A DNA stretch of 64,000 nucleotides from Rhinopithecus roxellana (taxonomy: Eukaryota; Chordata; Mammalia; Primates; Cercopithecidae). A program made the position numbers and the translations under genes. Below, in pieces: positions 57,991-64,000 of the stretch. A model generated the notes under the pieces. That model was not told the origin of the DNA. It did not search any database and saw only the letters and a list, made by a program, of their open reading frames with translations. The stretch covers positions 78,951,444-79,015,443 of the forward strand of contig NC_044558.1 of NCBI RefSeq assembly GCF_007565055.1, given 5' to 3'. Each line of letters opens with the position of its first letter. Position 1 is the first letter of the stretch.

Positions 57991-58821
57991 TTAAAATAAT
58001 TTCTAAAAAAAGTATAGTAAAATTTATTTCACTATAAATATTTGCTGTATAAAATGTAACACTGTTGTTTTTTAATTATCATTTTCATGATGATCACTAA
58101 AAATCTGTGCCCTTTCTGAATCAACACCAATAATAAATAACTTTCCTCTGATTTCAATGTGAACTAGGTATTTCAAGGTATGGGCTAGAGGAATAGATTG
58201 TGCTTTTTTAAAATCACAACCCATGGTTGTATGGGGTGTGTAAAAAAATACACAGTAAAAATATAACTCCCAGTGTCTATGCACACAGACACATACACAG
58301 ATAATGGAAACACAATTTTACAAATTTATGCTTTTTTGTTCAGTGCAATGAACTTAAATACTTTCTTCTCTTTTCTATTCTGTTCCATTTTGTATTGTCC
58401 CGTCACAGTCTGCTCTACCTCATCTAAAAACATTTGCTTCAACTCATTTATTTGATGCTAGTCATCACTGTCACCTAAACAAGAGTCATGAAGGAGTTAT
58501 GCCCAACAAAGAGGTGCAAAAAAATCAGGCTTTCATTTAAAAAAACTACACATAGAATATGATAATAATATTTTAATGAGCTGCCAAGCTATAGAAAGAC
58601 ATAAACTTTAACACAGACTGCTAAGGGAAAGAAGCCCAGTTGAAAAGGCCACATACTATAACATTTCCACTATGTGGCGTTCTGGAAAACAAGCTATAGA
58701 GACAATAAAAGGATCCGAGATTGCCAAGGGCAGGGGGTGGGGGAATGGATGGTTGGAGCAGTGAAAGCATTTTACTAGGATAATATAATGGTGGATACGG
58801 GACAGTCTGCATCTGTCAAAT
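57991..58821. other. unassigned, no gene seen
   Basis: AT-rich, no recognised repeat or exon. Confidence 0.35.
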
Positions 58822-59115
58822 TCTACCCTTCTAGACTAAATGCAAATCCAAGACTCTAAACACTTGGAGAGTCCATCTCAGCTTTTCTGTAAGGAATTCA
58901 AGCACACAGCCTCCGCTGATAGACACCCTCACACCCTCTGTTGGTTTAGATTTCTTCTAGACATTTTCTGTTTTTGTTGTTTTTGTTTTTTGAGACAGTC
59001 TTGCTCTGTTGCCCAGGTTGCAGTGCAGTGGCACAATCTCCACTGCACTCCATGTTAGGTGACAGAGTAAGATCCTGACTCTAAAATAAAAGAAAGTAAA
59101 ATAAAATAAAATAAT
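58822..59115. repeat. second copy of 56.7 kb segment with inverted-Alu junction
   Basis: 58822-58965 repeats the left flank of the 56.8 kb Alu. It runs into the start of an antisense Alu ('gagacagtcttgctctgttg'), then at CACTGCA (59041-59047) switches to the 3' end of a sense Alu ('ggtgacagagtaagatcctg') with a (TAAAA)n tail to about 59115. Confidence 0.85.
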
Positions 59116-60663
59116 AAACATAATGCAAAAGAGAGTCTGAATATATTAATTGGATATCTGGGGTTATCATATATATGCATATATATACATACACACACAC
59201 ACATATATATATTTGGGTGGTATAAAAGCATAGTACAAACAGTGATCCCTAACATAAACTAGACAATTTAGTTGGTAATGACGTATCACTATTGGCTCAT
59301 CAATTGTAATAAATGTGCCACTCTAATGCAAAATGTTAGTAAGAGAAGGAACTGTATGTGGGGTTGGGGGTGGGGGAGGATCCATGAGAATTTTATACTT
59401 TATGCACAATTTTTCTGTAAACCTAAAACTGTTTTTTAAAAAATAGTGCTTATTAAAAAAATGTAGACTTGAATGGAGAGTAAATGTAGCATTTCCTGTG
59501 ACATTTATGAAAACACAAACACTGTGTGCAGGAGAGGAAAAGCCCATCTTTCCTAGTGGTGGCATTTTAATATGCTTCTTTCCCAGCCCTCACTGTGCCA
59601 AGAGGCTGACTGTTTTATCTTGACAAGGATGCCATGCTAGCCATATACTTCTATGTGACATTTTTATGCACTGCACAGAGAGATAAAAGATCATTAATGG
59701 CTCTAAACTCATTCTCCAGTTTTCGGTGTGTCTGCATGTTTCTTTCTGATCCTTTATCTGTTTGTGCCTCGATGCCCTGTTTGGAACAAAATTAAGCACA
59801 TGAGGTGAATTAGTCTAAGATAGACTCAAATTCATCCTCTCAGCATCTCCTAACTTCTGACTGAGAAACCAATTTAGATTGGCAGGGGTTCACTGCCTCT
59901 TCCAACAGCATGGGTCTGTTAGGAAACAGGCTGGTAAACAAGAGTGAGCAGCAAAGTGCCATGTGTTCCCATGAGGAGCAAGCGTCCGGGTAGAATCAGG
60001 GTTAAAGAGGATAGGGAGAGCAGGCAATGTAAAGCAGGCGGGGGGTGATAGGAAAGTGCCCTGAAGGAGAAAGCTGTGCTGAGTCTTTGGTAGAAAACAA
60101 CAAAAACTGATTTGGGTCACCAAAATGTGGGGACATACTTAATGAAGGACATGAGGTTTGTCATTGGTATCAGAATTAAATAGAAAAAATAAGCCTTGGA
60201 GAAAACAAAAACCAAAACAACAGTTCCAGGGATGTGTCACCCAGGAAAAACTTGGTCAATACCCACCCCCGCTCCACCCCGTTTTTCTGGAAACTCAAGA
60301 TTCACGTTCCAGATTGGTTCAGGTTGGTTCCGACTCTCTCCCCTATGCCCTCCCACTCTACCCTGACTATGGGAAGGTTGAGAGTCACGATGGACAGCCA
60401 GTCCCTGCTAATTTTATCATATAGGAGTAGGAATGTTCCCCCAGAGCAATCAAGAGGCCAACAGCAGAAGACGGGGGTAGGGAGAGATGCTGGATCATAC
60501 ATCAGTAGAATCCCCTACCAAGTAATGAAGATAATCACTTACTCAAAGAAGACAGGGGACAAGAAGCCTAGACAGAAGGAACGGTGTATGCAAAGGCAGG
60601 CACATAACTTACTATCAGGAGAGCTGGAAAATGGAACTCAGGCAACGTGAATGGGTTGTAAGT
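59116..60663. other. unassigned, with AT/CA tract
   Basis: A (TA)/(CA) microsatellite lies at about 59165-59212. 59880-60420 is slightly GC-richer. The 88- and 138-codon overlapping frames (60158-60650) show no recognised domain. Confidence 0.35.
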
Positions 60664-60905
60664 ACAGTTGATTCTCACGATTCATGGGAGTTATATTCTA
60701 CGAAATCACCTGCAACACTGAGCAATTAGCAAATACTGAATACTGCATCTAAGGCAAATATGGAGCTCAATTCCTGCGAACGTTGTGCTATGTTTTTGTC
60801 AACAAATCGATACATAACCTTGTTTTATGTGTATTTCTGTTTAAAGATATTTAATACATATGGTTTCATTAATATACAGTTCATGGTCGGCAGCACAATA
60901 ATTCA
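60664..60905 (+). mobile_element. Tigger DNA transposon fragment
   Basis: 'gtacagttgattctcacgat', 'gcaaatactgaatactgcat' and 'tacataaccttgttttatgt' match the 5' part of a Tigger element as I remember it. Truncated on the right. Confidence 0.6.
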
Positions 60906-60967
60906 TGACATTTCCCTGGAAAATCAGGGGAAAAAAATCTAGAAGAGAATCTTTTTCCATTTAAGAA

Positions 60968-61300
60968 CTGGTAGTCCAGCCAGGCACAGTGGCTCACACC
61001 TGTAATATCAGCGCTTTGGGAGGCCGAGGCAGGTAGATCACGAGGTCAGGAGTTCAAGACCGTCTTGGCCAAGATAGTGAAACCTAGTCTCTACTAAAAA
61101 TACATAAAATTTAGCTGGGTGTGGGAGCAGGTGCCTGTAATCCCAGCTACTCGGGAGACTGAGGCAGAGAATTGCTTAAACCCGGGAGGTGGGGGTTGCA
61201 GTGAGCCAAGATCGTGCCACTGTACTCCAGCCTGGGAGACAGAGAGAGACTCTGTCTGGAAAACAAAAACAAAAACAAAAACAAAAAATCTGGTAGTCCA
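60968..61300 (+). repeat. AluS with 11-bp TSD
   Basis: 'gccaggcacagtggctcaca' to a (CAAAAA)n tail. Perfect duplication CTGGTAGTCCA at 60968-60978 and 61290-61300. Confidence 0.93.
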
Positions 61301-61499
61301 TAATCACAAAAATAATGGGTTTTAGGAAAAGTAATGTTTCAAAATGAATCAGGTACATTTTAAAATAAAAATGAGTATACATATATAGAAAGTTGATTAT
61401 ACAAATTGCCTCATTGTCATACTCAAGTCAATCATTCTAGTAGGCAGGTGAAAAGCACTCTGTGTTCATAGCATCAGCTCCAGCAGTTAAATTTTCCAC
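61301..61499. other. unassigned
   Basis: No recognised feature. Confidence 0.3.
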
Positions 61500-61800
61500 A
61501 AGTCCAGTGGCCGAAACTGCCTGTTGTAACTTGAAACCAGTTTTATCTAATAGCTACTGAAACAAGCCGCTGAGACTCTTAAGACTAGTTTTACCCTAGA
61601 CCGTCACCCACCAGTCAGAGACTGCCAACTTTCCAAAACTTTGCAGTGCCAATGAACTTTCCTTCAATACAATACAAAACTTTTCCTTTTATAAAACCTC
61701 CAACCTTCTCTTTGTTCCTCAGGGATACCAAAGACCACCCAGTTTGTGTTGAAGCCTCAAATTTTAATTCTTTCTTCCCAAATAAAATCTTTTAAATGAG
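61500..61800 (+). mobile_element. ERV-type LTR, 3' part, with TATA and poly(A) signal
   Basis: TTTTATAAAACCTCC near 61687, 'tctctttgttcctcagggat', and AATAAAATC near 61781 are arranged as the promoter, start and poly(A) signal of an LTR. Left boundary unclear; family not assigned. Confidence 0.45.
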
Positions 61801-61830
61801 ATTTATCTCTATGTTTTACATGACTTGGAA

Positions 61831-61922
61831 TACATATATATATATATATATGCAGTTTTGCAATTAAAATAATTGCAATTACTTTTAATTGCAAAAACCA
61901 CAATTACTTTTGCACCAACCTA
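61831..61922. mobile_element. MADE1 (mariner MITE), one end replaced by (TA)n
   Basis: The right end 'attacttttgcaccaaccta' is the MADE1 terminal repeat. Inner arms TTTTGCAATTAAAA (61856-61869) and TTTTAATTGCAAAA (61883-61896) can pair. The left terminal repeat is missing: a (TA)n tract (61831-61851) takes its place. Confidence 0.85.
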
Positions 61923-62369
61923 ATCTGTGTGTGTGTGTGTTTACACACAATGGACAATGGCATGGGCATTTTCACTTTTCTTTTAGAAAAAAAGAAAGTC
62001 AACCCTGCTCTGATTCCTGTCAGCCCAGTATTGTTGCAGGCTGGCCAACATCATTTCTCAGCAAGATGGCTAGAGAGAAATCGTAGGATCAGGGAAACAC
62101 TGAGTATTTCTGTTGCCATATAATTCCTCATATGAGCAAGATGTTAATCATCTCTAACCAACTGATTAAATGCTATGAAGTTTTAACTTACAAATAACTT
62201 GATATTCACAAATTATCTAACACAAATGTTCTTTCCAGGGAGTACCCAAGCAACATGCTTTCCAGGAGCCCTCAGCCAGGGCCACTTGGACTCGTGTTCC
62301 AATTTTCTCTAAAGCTTCAATTTCTAGGTAATCATTTCATCTTTTTAACTACCACTAGGAGCTTTGCTC
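61923..62369. other. unassigned, short (TG)n
   Basis: (GT)n at about 61927-61941, then unique-looking sequence. Confidence 0.35.
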
Positions 62370-62384
62370 AAAAGGCAGTTTTCT

Positions 62385-62676
62385 AGCTGGACATGGTGGC
62401 TCATACCTGTAATCCCACCAATTTTAGAGGCTGAGGCAGGGGGATGATTTGAACCCAGGATTTTTAGACCAGCCTGGGAAACATAGTGAGACTGTCTCTC
62501 TCAAAAAAAGAAGAAAAATGGATTGAGCATAGTGGCACATGCCTGTAGTCCCAGCTACTTGTGAAGCTGAGGTGGGAGGATCACTTGAGCCTGGGAGGTT
62601 GAGGCTGCAATAAGCAGTGATCACACCACTGCATTCCAGCCTGGATGACAGAGTGAAACTCTGTCTCAAAAAAACC
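62385..62676 (+). repeat. AluJ, first of a same-site pair
   Basis: 'agctggacatggtggctcat' to an A-run. Flanked by AAAAGGCAGTTTTCT (62370-62384) and AAAAGGCAGTTTCT (62677-62690). Confidence 0.9.
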
Positions 62677-62690
62677 AAAAGGCAGTTTCT

Positions 62691-63016
62691 TTGTTTTGTT
62701 GTTGTTGTTTGTTTGATTTTTTTTTTTTTTAGAGGGAGTCTCACTGTGTCACCCAGATTGGAGTGCAGTGGCGCAATTTCGGCTTACCACAACCTCCGCT
62801 TCCCAGGTGCAAGTGATTCTCCTGCCTCAGCCTCCTAAGTAGCTGGAACTACAGGGCATGTGCCACCACGCCCTACTAATTTTTGTATTTTTTTAGTAAA
62901 GACGAGATTTCGCCCAGTTGGCCAGGCTGGTCTCAAACTTCTGACCTCAGGTGATCCACCCACCTCGGCCTCCCAAAGTGCTGGAATTACAGGCGTGAAC
63001 CACCGTGCCTGGTCAG
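62691..63016 (-). repeat. AluS, antisense, second of a same-site pair
   Basis: (TTG)n/T tail, 'gagggagtctcactgtgtca' to 'gaaccaccgtgcctggtc'. Flanked by AAAAGGCAGTTTCT at 62677-62690 and 63017-63030. Confidence 0.9.
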
Positions 63017-63030
63017 AAAAGGCAGTTTCT

Positions 63031-63359
63031 TAAATAAAGGTATTTCTTAAGCTCTGCTGAAGGGTTGGACAGCTGCAATCAAACAGCAGGAGAAGCAGTT
63101 CTTCTGCAGTACACACCAGGCTTGTCTCACCACGTAAAACAAATGTAATCAGTGAAGCAGGAAATATAAGAAAAATAAGTAAACAGAAAAACGAGTTTTC
63201 CTATACTTGGCTGACTTACTCCAAGGCCAGCAATAGGCAGGGCCCTAGCGTGGCCTTGATAACACTATCTGAAAAGCCAGAGCCCAAAGGAATGAGCGCC
63301 AGAGAATCTCCCAACACACCCCCCACACACACACCAAACAAGAATAAGAAAAGCAAGTT
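63031..63359. other. unassigned
   Basis: Possibly the 5' part of the LTR that follows; I cannot set its left edge. Confidence 0.3.
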
Positions 63360-63725
63360 CTTCTTATGAGTTTCCCCCTTTGAAATTCTTTCCCTATACC
63401 ATTATCCTCTGATCTGCTCTCACAACTACTTTTGTAACTATTTCTGCAAATTTGCAAGGATTTTGTAAGTTCCTGTTTCCAGCTGTGCAGTATGGCAAAG
63501 GTCACAAGACATGTCTGAGTTGTAAAACCTGTCACTGTTTGATAAACTGTCTGTTCTACCTGCTTTCGTGCCACTGCGTTTGGGGCCACAGATGTGTGTA
63601 TAAAAGTCAAAGCCCTGTCTTTGTCCAGGGCTCAGCTTTTTGGATACAAATCTGCTGAGCCGGTGCACCTAAATAAAAATCCTCCTGTCCCACCCATTGG
63701 TCTCTCTGGTCTTCTGATCCTCACA
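63360..63725 (+). mobile_element. ERV1-type LTR with TATA box and poly(A) signal
   Basis: TATAAAAG at 63599-63606, 'gtccagggctcagctttttg', AATAAA at 63672-63677 and a terminal 'tctgatcctcaca' give a class I LTR layout on the plus strand. No internal viral genes are in the window. The left boundary is a guess. Confidence 0.55.
63599..63606 (+). promoter_or_regulatory. TATA box of LTR
   Basis: TATAAAAG about 70 bp upstream of the AATAAA, the usual LTR spacing. Whether it is active cannot be seen from sequence. Confidence 0.45.
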
Positions 63726-64000
63726 ACACTAGCACTGTCCATCCATCCTTATAAGGGCTCTCCTGGGTAGGTATGAGTATCGTCATCTTTTTTAAAGTGA
63801 AATTTGTACTATGACATAATTGTAGATTCACATCCAGTGCCAAGTAATAGTATGGAAGGATCTCACCCACTCTTAACTCAGGTTGTCCCAGTGGTAACAG
63901 CTTGCAAAACTACAGTAGACAATCATCACCAGGAAACTGACACAGAATTGATCTGATCTTATTCGGAGTTCCCATGTTTAGAGCCGTATGTCTACGTGTG
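63726..64000. other. unassigned, window edge
   Basis: No recognised feature. Confidence 0.3.

Noticed and set aside
60158..60650. Overlapping 88- and 138-codon plus-strand frames in a GC-richer patch
   Set aside because: No domain, composition of translated non-coding DNA, no splice or promoter context; kept only as unassigned sequence.

Overview
This is a primate nuclear window, and almost certainly from an Old World monkey (Cercopithecidae: macaque, baboon, vervet or a relative). Alu, L1, MIR, L2, MaLR and Tigger repeats fill roughly half of it. Two young AluY copies (12488-12816 and 31593-31904) carry the variant GATCCGGCCACTGCAC, which I know as typical of Old World monkey AluY rather than of the human lineage. 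The DNA is AT-rich, I see no CpG island, and no reading frame looks like a working gene. It reads as intergenic or deep intronic sequence.

Layout. 0-12 kb: a MIR, a split LTR-type repeat holding foreign sequence, an AluS, and two old minus-strand L1 relics (6.0-8.1 and 8.9-10.2 kb) hit later by a MaLR LTR, a Tigger element and an Alu. 11-21 kb: young L1P/L1PA fragments (one with a 5' inversion), two MER20 copies, an ERV1-type LTR, and the first of two copies of a ~105-bp local duplication. 21-29 kb: Alus, two MaLR LTRs, a Tigger-type element with an AluJ inside it, then several kb of AT-rich sequence I cannot assign. 29.3-33 kb: a processed NDUFA5 pseudogene beside an old plus-strand L1 that holds a Tigger element which itself holds two Alus. 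33-45 kb: old repeats, a retroposed chimera copied from the 30.8-31.4 kb region, and a broken piggyBac transposase gene whose 3' half is inverted. 45-49 kb: a long old L1 on the plus strand. 49-64 kb: Alus, MIR/L2, a 5'-inverted L1, a duplicated segment at 56.7 and 58.8 kb, a MADE1 element, two LTRs with visible TATA and poly(A) signals, and a pair of Alus sharing one target site.

I found no new enzyme system, RNA gene or defence system. The interesting content is structural: inversions, template-switch junctions, transduced flanks and nested insertions. The only gene-derived items are two dead copies, NDUFA5 and a piggyBac transposase. Repeat subfamily names come from remembered consensus sequences, so the class is usually safe and the exact subfamily is not.
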